Below are positions 33,628 through 42,600 of a stretch of 53,772 nucleotides of DNA, in pieces. This DNA comes from an uncultured Collinsella sp. (GTDB taxonomy: Bacteria; Actinomycetota; Coriobacteriia; Coriobacteriales; Coriobacteriaceae). The stretch covers positions 1 to 53,772 of the forward strand of contig CABSNU010000015.1 in the NCBI GenBank assembly GCA_902479135.1. Direction: 5' to 3'. Each line of letters opens with the position of its first letter. Positions within the stretch are counted from its first letter, which is position 1. The translations under genes and the position numbers were made by a program. The notes below the pieces were generated by a model, which saw only the letters and a list, made by a program, of their open reading frames with translations, did not search any database and had not been told where the DNA came from.

Positions 33628-35655
33628 CTACGGCCGCTCGTTGGGAGCCAGGCGCTGCATCTTGTTCACGGCCTTGAACTTGGTGAACAGCGGCACGTAC
33701 TCAAAGCTCACGTTGGAGTTCTCCAGGCCGTACCAACGCGCGGGCGTGCCGGCGGCGCGGCGGATGATGTACTTGAGCGTGATGGCCGTACGCTCGCTGG
33801 GCTCAACATCGCTTTCGGGCGCCAGAAGCTTACGGATCAGGACGAACTTGAACGTGCCGATGTTACCCGGATCCTTGTAGACCGAGTAGTCATGCGTCTG
33901 CGGCGGCAGCTCGCCGGTGGCAGCCAGGTCCTGAACAACCTGACGCAGGTAGGCATTGACGCGCTGGTTGATCTTGTAGCCCAGGTACAGATGCACGCGG
34001 AACACGTAGTCGGTGCCGAACGTCTCGACCGAATAGGCAAAGGTGTGCGGTTCGTCCATGGTCTCGACATTCACAAACCACCAGGCGCGGGCGCGCTTGG
34101 GATGCTTGTCCAAGATCGAATAGACGATATCGCGGTCGATGTAGTCGGTATGGGTGTCCTTGGTCAGGTACACGACGTTGTCGCTCATGCGCTCGTAACG
34201 GTCGTCGTCGCGCAGGCGCTTGAGCTGCGGCAGGTAGCTGCGCAGCGGCAGCAGCGTAAACTGGCGCTGCTCGACCGCCGTGCCGTTGTACCAGCACACC
34301 ATAATGCCCATGATGAGTGCAGCCATAAGGATGGTGAAGTAGCCGCCGTGGAAGAACTTGGTGAGCGAGCTCACGAAGAAGAAGCCTTCGAGCAAAAGGA
34401 AGAAGGCCGCGAAGATCCACGGAGCAACCTTGAGCTTGCGCTCCTCATGCAGGTAGAAGAAGAGCAGCAGCGTGGTGCACATCATAGTCAGCGTAATGGC
34501 CAGGCCGTAGGCGGCTTCCATATGCGCCGAGTTCTGGAACAGCAGCACCACGATGACGCAGCCCACAAGCATGACGTTGTTGACCATGGGGATGTAGAGC
34601 TGGCCTTTGGTCTCGGCAGGGTAGAAGACCTGCATGTGCGGCATGAGGTCCAGACGGCTGGCCTCGGACACCAGCGAAAACGCGCCGGTGATGAGCGCCT
34701 GCGAGGCAATGATGGCCGCGACGGTGGAAAGGCCAACGGCAAACGGGCGCAGGCCCGGAGTGAGCATCTGGTAGAACGGGTTGAGGTCGGCAATGCCCAT
34801 GAGCTCGGGGTTGGCAGCGTTGTTCATAAGCCAAGCGCCCTGGCCCATATAGGAAAGCAGCAGGCAGCACTTAACGAACGGCCAGGTGGCGTAGATGTTG
34901 CCGCGGCCGACGTGGCCCATGTCGGAGTAGAGCGCCTCGGCACCGGTGGTGGCGAGGAAGCAGCTGCCCAGAATCATGATGCCCGCGTGGTTGTTGGGAC
35001 TCAGCAAAAAGGCGATGCCGCGCACCGGGTTGAGGCACAGCAGCACGGCGGGGTGCTGGAAGACAAAGAACAGACCCGTGCCGCCCAGGAACAGGAACCA
35101 CAGCGTCATGATGGGGCCAAAAGCGTGACCGATCTTGGCCGTACCGATACGTTGTACCAAGAAGAGCGCGATGATGATGGCAAGCGTGATGGCCACGACG
35201 CGGCCCTGATCGTCACCCAACACGGCATGGACCGCCGGAATGGTGCGCAGGCCCTCGATGGCCGTGGTAACGGTAACGGCGGGCGTCAGGATGCCGTCAG
35301 CGAGCAATGCGGCGCCGCCCAGCATGGCGGGGATGATAAGCCACTTGCCGCAGCGCTTGACCAGGCTGTACAGGGCAAAGATGCCACCCTCACCATGGTT
35401 ATCGGCGCGCAGCGAGATGAGCACATACTTGATGGTGGTCAGCAGCGTGACCGTCCACACGACAAGGGAGAGCGCGCCAAGCACGAACTCCTCCGTCACG
35501 CTTCCGATGCCGCCGTTGCCGGCAACGAGCGCCTTGGTTACATACATAGGGCTGGTGCCGATATCGCCGTACACCACGCCCAGCGTGACGAGCATCGCCG
35601 AGATGCTCACAGGAATCGCAGCGTGCGAGGCTGCCTCCTTGGCCTTTTGTTCCAT
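33628..35655 (-). CDS. kup: Kup-family potassium uptake protein
   Basis: This 675-aa transporter has the Kup/HAK/KT signature VVYGDIGTSPMYVTKA near its N-terminus, about 12 membrane helices and a cytosolic C-terminal region of about 200 residues. Kup proteins take up K+ with protons. ATG 35655 follows GGGAGG; a TTG 18 nt upstream overlaps that site. It is the first gene of kup - small membrane protein - kdpD - kdpE, an unusual pairing of a Kup transporter with Kdp-type regulators. Confidence 0.92.
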   Translation of the reverse strand: MEQKAKEAASHAAIPVSISAMLVTLGVVYGDIGTSPMYVTKALVAGNGGIGSVTEEFVLGALSLVVWTVTLLTTIKYVLISLRADNHGEGGIFALYSLVKRCGKWLIIPAMLGGAALLADGILTPAVTVTTAIEGLRTIPAVHAVLGDDQGRVVAITLAIIIALFLVQRIGTAKIGHAFGPIMTLWFLFLGGTGLFFVFQHPAVLLCLNPVRGIAFLLSPNNHAGIMILGSCFLATTGAEALYSDMGHVGRGNIYATWPFVKCCLLLSYMGQGAWLMNNAANPELMGIADLNPFYQMLTPGLRPFAVGLSTVAAIIASQALITGAFSLVSEASRLDLMPHMQVFYPAETKGQLYIPMVNNVMLVGCVIVVLLFQNSAHMEAAYGLAITLTMMCTTLLLFFYLHEERKLKVAPWIFAAFFLLLEGFFFVSSLTKFFHGGYFTILMAALIMGIMVCWYNGTAVEQRQFTLLPLRSYLPQLKRLRDDDRYERMSDNVVYLTKDTHTDYIDRDIVYSILDKHPKRARAWWFVNVETMDEPHTFAYSVETFGTDYVFRVHLYLGYKINQRVNAYLRQVVQDLAATGELPPQTHDYSVYKDPGNIGTFKFVLIRKLLAPESDVEPSERTAITLKYIIRRAAGTPARWYGLENSNVSFEYVPLFTKFKAVNKMQRLAPNERP

Positions 35656-35780
35656 AAGCCGGTTTCCTCCCAACTTTAATGTTCGAAGGGATTATAGGTA
35701 ATCGGCCCATGTTTGAATGGCACTGTTTTCCCAGCTAAATAAACATTTATACGGCCTTTAGGCCACCGTGGCGATATGGA

Positions 35781-35811
35781 ATGTGACAAAGGGACGGTCC
35801 CTTTGTCACAT
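35781..35811. repeat. 31-nt perfect palindrome, copy 3
   Basis: This has the same arms as at 9302 and 10518 with G at the centre. It sits 4 nt after the nitroreductase stop (on the minus strand) and upstream of kup. Confidence 0.9.
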
Positions 35812-35814
35812 CCG

Positions 35815-36687
35815 TCATTTTCCGAGCCAATTTTTGAACCACCACTCCATGGAGCGGCTCATCTCGGCCATAAAGGGGCTCGTGTGCTTGCGGGTGTAGA
35901 TATCCACGACGCGCTCCCCCACCTCGCGGGCGTGCGGGCGAAACATCGCATCCATCTCGGCCACCTGCGCATCCATAGTCGCGGCATCCGCACGGCAGTA
36001 GCGCTCCTCGTGCACCAGGTTCACCACGGGGTGCGCAATGGCCGGGCGCTCCTTACGGGGCGTGCCGATGATGAGCATCGACAGCGGCATGGTATAGGGC
36101 GGCAGATCGAGCAGCGCGGCAACTTCCTCGGCGTTCTCGACGATGTCGCCAATGTAGCAGCTCCCCAGCCCCAGGGCCTCGGCGGCAACCACGGCGTTTT
36201 GCGCGGCGATCACGGCATCCTGAGCCGCGATGGCAAAGTCGCCCAGACCCGGCGCGCGGCGGGGCGCCTTGCCCGTACGCTCTACAAACTCGGGCTCAAA
36301 GCAGCCCACGTGCTCAAACAGATCGATCCACTTGGCATAGTCGACCACAAATATAAGTGCCCAGGGCGCCTTGGCGATCATGGGCTGGTGGTCGCACAGA
36401 TCGGCCAGGCGGTCGAGCGTGGCCTGCTCGCGAATGCTTACGATGGAATACATCATCATGGCGCCCGCCGACGGTGCGCGACTCGCCGCATGCAGAATCG
36501 CCGCCCGCTGCTCGTCGGTCACCGCCACGGGACGGTCGTCGTCATCACGCGCGAAGGCACGCGTAGACGAGCGGTGCTCCAAGATGTCCAGTACCGCATT
36601 GCCCGTAGTCTCGACCGGATAGCCGTATGTATCCACGACCGCAGCTCCGTCGCCGCCCATGTCCGCCTTGCAAACCTGCTCGCTCAT
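35815..36687 (-). CDS. Nitroreductase-family protein
   Basis: This 290-aa flavoprotein has the FMN-binding start LEHRSSTRAFA, then ASRAPSAGAMM and the central AALGLGSCYIGDI-like helix. It is about 80-100 residues longer than simple nitroreductases because of a C-terminal extension with EERYCRADAATMD and MEWWFKNWLGK. Such enzymes reduce nitro compounds, quinones or flavins with NAD(P)H; the substrate is unknown. It is a single gene. Confidence 0.85.
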   Translation of the reverse strand: MSEQVCKADMGGDGAAVVDTYGYPVETTGNAVLDILEHRSSTRAFARDDDDRPVAVTDEQRAAILHAASRAPSAGAMMMYSIVSIREQATLDRLADLCDHQPMIAKAPWALIFVVDYAKWIDLFEHVGCFEPEFVERTGKAPRRAPGLGDFAIAAQDAVIAAQNAVVAAEALGLGSCYIGDIVENAEEVAALLDLPPYTMPLSMLIIGTPRKERPAIAHPVVNLVHEERYCRADAATMDAQVAEMDAMFRPHAREVGERVVDIYTRKHTSPFMAEMSRSMEWWFKNWLGK

Positions 36688-36900
36688 CGCCCTACCCTCG
36701 CCATTTCTTTAAGAAGCCTTTACGTTTCCGTGTAATTCCCGTCCATTATCGCGCAGGCCGCCACTACATTGCGCCACACCGCCGCACGTGCGCGTTAATA
36801 TGGCTGGTTGTTGTGCGCAGCCACCAATTGCAGCGCATATCTTGGTAACAATCGGGTAAACCCCCGCTTTCGTACGTTTTAGTTTGTGAGGAGTCTCAGC

Positions 36901-39201
36901 ATGTTCGCTGCCGCCATCTCGCTCGTCGGTCTTGCGGCGACCGTCTACCTTGTCTTGCGCGAGGCCAAGGCCATTCGCGCTCAGTCGGGCACCGTTGCCA
37001 AAAGCGCTCTTGGGTGGAGCGTCGTCTTCGGCCTGTTCCAGGTCTTTTTGACTATTTGGGGCGCCATTGGCCTCGTCGCCCAAAACGAGCCGCTCGCCTT
37101 TGTGATGCTCATCCTGACCAACGCCATCCTCACCGGATGCGCCTGGGCCAGCATCGCCCGCGATCGCATCGCCCCGCGCGTCTTTGCGTTCGCCAAGCCC
37201 GACGCCCCCGCCCCCACCGGCAAGCTCGCCCGCCTGCGCGGCGCCTTTGTGGGCAAACCACTCGTCGCCGCCGTCCTGTGCCTGCTGCTCGCCGGCGTCT
37301 TTGCGCTGCTGGGCATGGAGGTCTCGTCCAACCACGACTTTACCTGGGTCTACCCCCTGTGCATCCTGCTCGAGTGGGCCATCATCACCGTGCTCATGAT
37401 CGGCTTGTTCTTCCTGTTCCAGCGCCACGGCGCAGCTCCCGCGGTCCTGGCCTTTGCCCTCTTTGTCCTGGGCATTGCCGAGTTCTTCGTCATCACGTTT
37501 AAATCCATGCCCATCCAGCCGGGCGACCTTTCGGCCATCTCCACCGCCGCCGCGGTCGCCGGCACCGGCTACACCTTCTCGATCTCGCTGTTCTGTGTGC
37601 TGTCCATGGGCTTTACCGCCATCGCCATGCTGCTGTGCGAGTACGCCGGCCTGGTGGCACCGCACCGTCAGAAGGGTGCCGCCAACGCCAAGCGCATGCT
37701 GCTCACCAACCTGCTCGTGGCAGTGCTGTGCCTGGGCGGCGTAACCGCGCATGTCACGCTCATCGACTACTACAACACCCTCGGCATCACCGTCTACACC
37801 TGGCGCCCGCTCGAGAGCTACTGGCGCGAGGGCTACCTGCCCGCCTTTATTAGTGCGGCGCAGTCCATCAAGCCGCCCAAACCCGCCGACTACTCCGTCG
37901 ACGATGCCAAGGCCACGCTCAAAAAGTACGCCAAGGCCTACGACAAGTCCGACGCGGCTAAGAGCGACGAGCGCGCCGCCGCCCAAGAGCAATTCGACAG
38001 CGAGAAGCCCACGGTCATCGCCATCATGAACGAGACCTTCTCGGATCTTTCGATCTATCAGGAGATGCGCGCCGGCTACGAGGGCCCGCAGTACTTTAAG
38101 AACCTGTCCAACTGCCTCAGCCGCGGCAAGCTCTACGTGAGCGCCTACGGCGGCGGTACCGCCAATACCGAGTTTGAGTTTATGACCGGCAACTCCATGG
38201 CCAACCTGGGCTCGGGCGTGTACCCCTACACCATCTACAACATGGAGACGACCGGGAACCTGGCAGAGCAGTTCAAATCGCTCGGCTATTCCACCACAGC
38301 CATGCACCCCAACCACGCGACCAACTGGAACCGCGAGAACGTCTACAAGGACTTTGGCTTTGACCAGTTCCTGTCCATCAACGATTTCCAGGGAGCCGAC
38401 ACCCTGCGCGGCATGGTGACCGACCAGGCTACCTACGACAAGATTCTTGAGCTACTCAACCAGAACGCCGATCCGCAGTTTATCTTCGACGTGACCATGC
38501 AGAACCACTCGGGCTACGACACGGGCCTGCTGCCGGTCGACAAGCAAATGCACCTGAACATCGACACGACCGACCTGGACGCCAAGACCGTCGAGGACGG
38601 TACGCTCTCCGATGTCGACGAGTATGTCTCGTGCATCGAGCAGTCCGACCAGGCGCTGCGTTACTTCCTCAACGCCCTGAGCAAGCTCGATCGCAAGGTG
38701 GTCGTGGTGTTCTGGGGCGACCATCAGCCGTTCTTCCCTTCCAAGTTCAACGATAAGTGGTTTACCGGCGAAGACGATGCCACGCACCAGGAACGTCTGT
38801 GGCAGACCGACTACATCATCTGGGCCAATTACGACGTTGCCGGCTGCGACCAGACGAGCGAGGTCGATGACCTGTCCACCAACTACCTGTCCACCCAGCT
38901 GATGCAACTGATCGGCGCACCGCTGACCGACTACCAGAAGGCGCATATGACGCTGCGCGAGTCGCTGCCCGCCATCAACTCGGTGGGCTACGAGGACGCC
39001 AGCCTGCGCTGGGCGCTCTCCTCCAACGTCACTGGTGACGACGCCGAGGCCGCGGCTGCCACCAAGGCGCGCGAGGATTACGCCAAGATGCAGTACTACG
39101 AGATGTTCCGCGACGGCAAGAACGTGTATACCGAGCACTTCCAGACCGAGGCCAACGAGACCGACCCCAACTTGGCACCGGGTACAACCAAGATCAAGTA
39201 G
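36901..39201 (+). CDS. LTA-synthase-like membrane sulfatase (phosphoglycerol transferase)
   Basis: This 766-aa protein has about seven N-terminal membrane helices and a cytosolic/linker segment. An extracellular sulfatase-fold domain starts near residue 370. Metal and catalytic residues are visible: Glu in IAIMNETFSDL, the likely nucleophile Thr in GGGTANTEFEF (about 416) and FWGDHQPF (about 605). Family members polymerise glycerol-phosphate from phosphatidylglycerol or decorate wall glycans. The start at 36901 follows GAGGAG. In this lineage the product may be a non-canonical wall or lipid-anchored polymer. Confidence 0.9.
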   Translation: MFAAAISLVGLAATVYLVLREAKAIRAQSGTVAKSALGWSVVFGLFQVFLTIWGAIGLVAQNEPLAFVMLILTNAILTGCAWASIARDRIAPRVFAFAKPDAPAPTGKLARLRGAFVGKPLVAAVLCLLLAGVFALLGMEVSSNHDFTWVYPLCILLEWAIITVLMIGLFFLFQRHGAAPAVLAFALFVLGIAEFFVITFKSMPIQPGDLSAISTAAAVAGTGYTFSISLFCVLSMGFTAIAMLLCEYAGLVAPHRQKGAANAKRMLLTNLLVAVLCLGGVTAHVTLIDYYNTLGITVYTWRPLESYWREGYLPAFISAAQSIKPPKPADYSVDDAKATLKKYAKAYDKSDAAKSDERAAAQEQFDSEKPTVIAIMNETFSDLSIYQEMRAGYEGPQYFKNLSNCLSRGKLYVSAYGGGTANTEFEFMTGNSMANLGSGVYPYTIYNMETTGNLAEQFKSLGYSTTAMHPNHATNWNRENVYKDFGFDQFLSINDFQGADTLRGMVTDQATYDKILELLNQNADPQFIFDVTMQNHSGYDTGLLPVDKQMHLNIDTTDLDAKTVEDGTLSDVDEYVSCIEQSDQALRYFLNALSKLDRKVVVVFWGDHQPFFPSKFNDKWFTGEDDATHQERLWQTDYIIWANYDVAGCDQTSEVDDLSTNYLSTQLMQLIGAPLTDYQKAHMTLRESLPAINSVGYEDASLRWALSSNVTGDDAEAAAATKAREDYAKMQYYEMFRDGKNVYTEHFQTEANETDPNLAPGTTKIK

Positions 39202-39253
39202 CTGCTAGCTGCTGAGCCACAACTGAAACGTCTGTCCAGGCGGAGGCATATAA

Positions 39254-39320
39254 GGTTCCCTGCTCGGACAGTCCTGCGCAAGACGAAGGCCACGTTATGT
39301 GGCCTTCTTTGTTTGCGGAA
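39254..39320 (+). repeat. 68-nt element, left copy (contains ltaS-like terminator)
   Basis: This segment is about 85% identical, in inverted orientation, to 44390-44458. It includes TCCTG-GCAAGACGAAGG and the hairpin GAAGGCCAC (39285-39293) / GTGGCCTTC (39299-39307) followed by TTTGTTT, the terminator of the sulfatase gene. Similarity extends about 30 nt upstream of the hairpin, so it is not just chance terminator resemblance. Confidence 0.75.
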
Positions 39321-39546
39321 AGTGTGTCCCGGAATTCTTGTCTGGAATGGGATGCAGTTTCCGCTTGGGACCCGATTGGGAAAGTGTGTCCCACTATTCA
39401 GCTGGATTCCGGGATGTATTTTCCGGTTGAGGCTCGTTGGGAAAGTGCGTCCCACTTTGGGGGCTGATTCTGGGACGTGGTTTCCGGTTGGCTCTCATTG
39501 GGAAAGTTCATCCCATTTCTCGGCCTAATTATGGGACGCAGTTTCC
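39317..39546. repeat. Tandem array of 61-62-nt hairpin repeats, left
   Basis: Half-sites of the form GGGAYGYNNTTTCC start at 39349, 39411, 39472 and 39533. Opposed half-sites GGGAAAGTGYGTCCC start at 39317, 39378, 39439 and 39500. The period is 61-62 nt and each pair can form a stem around a ~15-nt loop. Sequence between the pairs (CTCATT, CACTTTG-GGGCTGATT) is also partly conserved. This fills the gap between the sulfatase and the large surface-protein gene. Confidence 0.9.
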
Positions 39547-39570
39547 GCTTGCGGAGTCTCCACTCAACAG

Positions 39571-39608
39571 AAAACCCGGGTGACCTGTTTTTGGCTACCC
39601 GGGTTTTT
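39571..39608. terminator. Terminator of the large surface-protein gene
   Basis: AACCCGGGT (39573-39581) pairs with ACCCGGGTT (39597-39605), with T-runs on both strands. Confidence 0.8.
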
Positions 39609-39634
39609 GGGTTGTCGATATGTTCGACTGGCTA

Positions 39635-42600
39635 CTAGTGGGTCTTGCGGCGCTTGATCAGCATGATGAGGGCTATCACTACGAGCGTTGCTCCCGCTGC
39701 TGCTGCGGTGGCGACTAGGGCGAATGTTTGGTCGCCGGTGTTTGCGAGGTTCTTCGCTGTGGTCGTAGTCTTGACCTTGGTGTCGGTCTTAGCTCCGTTG
39801 TCGGACTTGGGCTTGTCCGGGTTCGTCGGGGTCTCAGGAGTCTCGGGGTCCTTTGAGCCTTCGGAATCGGTTGGGCCGGCGGTGTTTACCAGCGTATGGT
39901 CCAGGAACTTCTTGGCGCCCGCACTTGCCTGTGAGAACAGGCGGCGCGTGCGGATCGGGGTGGCGTTCACCGTTGTGGGCGCCGTCTCCTCGGCCTCGAT
40001 ATTCACGAGCGTCGTGCCGGTGTCGAGGCCCACGTCGTTGTATCCCACGTGGCAGTAATACTGCGCACCGTCATCGTCTGCGGTCAGGTCAATCTCGAGC
40101 TTTGAGGCCGTTCCAGCCGCGAGGTTGCCATCGGCACCCACGAGCTTAAACTCTGTCTCGCCGCGGCCCTTGCGGTACCACATATAGGTCGGTGCCAGCC
40201 CTGTTTCGCTATCGTCGGCACCGAGTTGCTTCACATGGCCAATCGCCGAGAGCGTCAGGTGGCTTCCCGCCGTGCGCTCAACCGAAGAGTCGTATCCAAG
40301 ATCCGACCCCTCCGCAGCATCCGCCGCAGGTCCGCTCACGGTCATCGTCATGCCATCGGGCATGGTCTTGACCGTGATGATTGCCGAGCGAATACCTGTT
40401 TCGGTCGTGGATCCATTCTTAACGGCGGCGATGGCGAATCGATACTCCGTATTGGGCTGCAGCCCATCCCACTTGAGCGAGGTCTGCGTGTTGTCGGCAA
40501 TCTTCCAGCTATTGACGACCGCATCCGCCGCATTGCTCTGCAGCATGCCCACGCCGTAGCTAAAGCCACTCTTGTTTGCGAGCACATCGTCCCAGCTAAA
40601 CGTAACGCTGGTCGAATCGACGGCGTTTGCCGTAAAGCCCGTCACGGCCGGCGCGTCGGGCATCTCGACGTCCTTAACGTCATAGCCCACGATCCAGAAC
40701 TGGTCGGTGTCCTTGGTGCCGAGCTTGTCGCCCGAGTCTGCCTCGAACTTGTCGGCATCCACCGCGTTGACGCCCAGACGCCACACAAAACCGTACTTGC
40801 CCTGCGCGGCCTCGGGCAGGTTGTCGACGGTGCCGCCGTATTCGGTCGATTCACTCGAGGAGTTACCCGTAGTAAAGCCGGCGTTGGCACCAAAGCACAG
40901 GCCGCCAAACAACTCGTGCTTTGCGAGCTTCGCGCCCATGACAACGCTGCCGTTCAGCGTCAAGCCGAGCTCGAGCTCCTGCTCCTTGCCCTCCTCGACT
41001 TCGATGGTCTGCTCAATGCTCGCCCCCGACTGCGCGGCGGCGCCGTTAAACCCATCGTGCGTGTAGGCGCGCGTTACGCCAGGCTTGCCCAGGCCAAAGG
41101 AATCCCCAACGGGAGTCTCGCCGTTGAGCGTCGTTTGATAGGTTCCGGGTTCTCCCGACCGGTTGGTCAAAAAGTAGCTGAGCGGCGTCATATTGTGCTG
41201 TTTGGCAATGCGGTCATAGGCCTCGACATTAACGACCGAGGTCTGCGCGCCGAGCGACACGGGCGCCGCCATCACGCCCTTGCCACCAGTTTCCTCATTT
41301 TCGATCTCATACTCGTAATAGACCATCGGAATCGTGTAGAGCACGGCCTTGTCACCCTCGCCGGCATGCGAGTCATAGCTTACGCTTGCGCTGACCGTGC
41401 GCTCGCTCCGGTAGTCATAGCACCCCTCGGCGGCAAAATCGACTGAAGCATTCATCGCGACCAGGGGCGGACCGGTCTGCACCTCGACGGCAACGCCCAA
41501 CTCGGCGCCAATGGTATAGCCCTGGGATGTCCCCGTGCCCTTTTCCTCTCCGTATGACGTGCCGCCCAACACCAGATAGCCGTATGCCTGCTCCAGATCC
41601 TCAACATAGGGCGCATCCTGCAGCACGGCAAGCACGCGCGGGTTGGCATAGACCTTGTAGCGGTCCTTGTACGTGATCTTGACGCTGTCGTTGTCGACAT
41701 CGGGCAGCGCGAGCGAGATAAATGTGCCGTAGGTAGTGCCGCGACGGTTGCTCTCGCTAATCACCTGCTCCTCGCCGCGGCGCACCTTTCCGTTCTCGTC
41801 GAGCGAAAAATGCGAGGCGGTCATCCAATAGTAGTCATCGTTCTTGCGCAGGTCCTCGTCGCGGTGCTTGCCCACCACGGCGATAAAGCTCTCGTTATAG
41901 CGGTCCGAACCCGAGACGCTGCCCGCCTTGACGTCGCTGATCCACACCTGCTCGATACCCTTGTGGTCATGCTTGTTGCTACTGTTGTATTGCTGGCCGC
42001 TCATGCTCATGGTTCCGACCATGGAACCCAAGCCCTGGGCCCCGCTCTGCGCCGTGTTGCAGGCAAAGTCGCGGAACACATCGCCGCCCACGAGCACCTC
42101 GTCGACCGCCGGCTGCTCGGACAGACCGTCAAGGTTGGCAGTGGCAAGGGCAATAGGCGCCAAGGTGCACGGATAGCGCTTATCCTGAGCGCTATCCTTC
42201 CATGCGCTGCTGGGCACATGCATCAGTCCATAGGAGGCAAGGAGCCCGTCTCTGTATTCCTTGCAATCGGATAGTTTGAACTCGCCAGACTCCGAGTCAA
42301 AATACGCATAGCGGTACAGCGCGCCGTACAGCCCCTTGCTGCCGTCATAGGCGTCGTAATCAAAAGCACTGCGTTGCCAGTCATAGCCCGCAAGAATAAG
42401 GCCCGTGACGGTTTCACCCGTCTTCTTTCCTTCTTCATCGTAGGCGGCAAACGTGCCGAACGTCGCATTCGCAGCGACCATGGTCTTGCCGTTCGAGGAG
42501 AGGGAGATTGCGCCCGCGTCACCCAGAGCATCGACATGGACGAGTGCACCCTTGGATGCATCCCACGAGAACAGCTCGCAATGCGTCGACTTGGCGATAT

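Noticed and set aside
33379..35679. 766-codon open frame on the plus strand
   Set aside because: It is antisense to kup and the small membrane protein gene, and its product is His/Arg/Gln-rich without family features.
35656..35780. c-di-AMP (ydaO-type) riboswitch upstream of kup
   Set aside because: The gap is short and I could not find the conserved core; only A/T-rich promoter-like sequence is visible.
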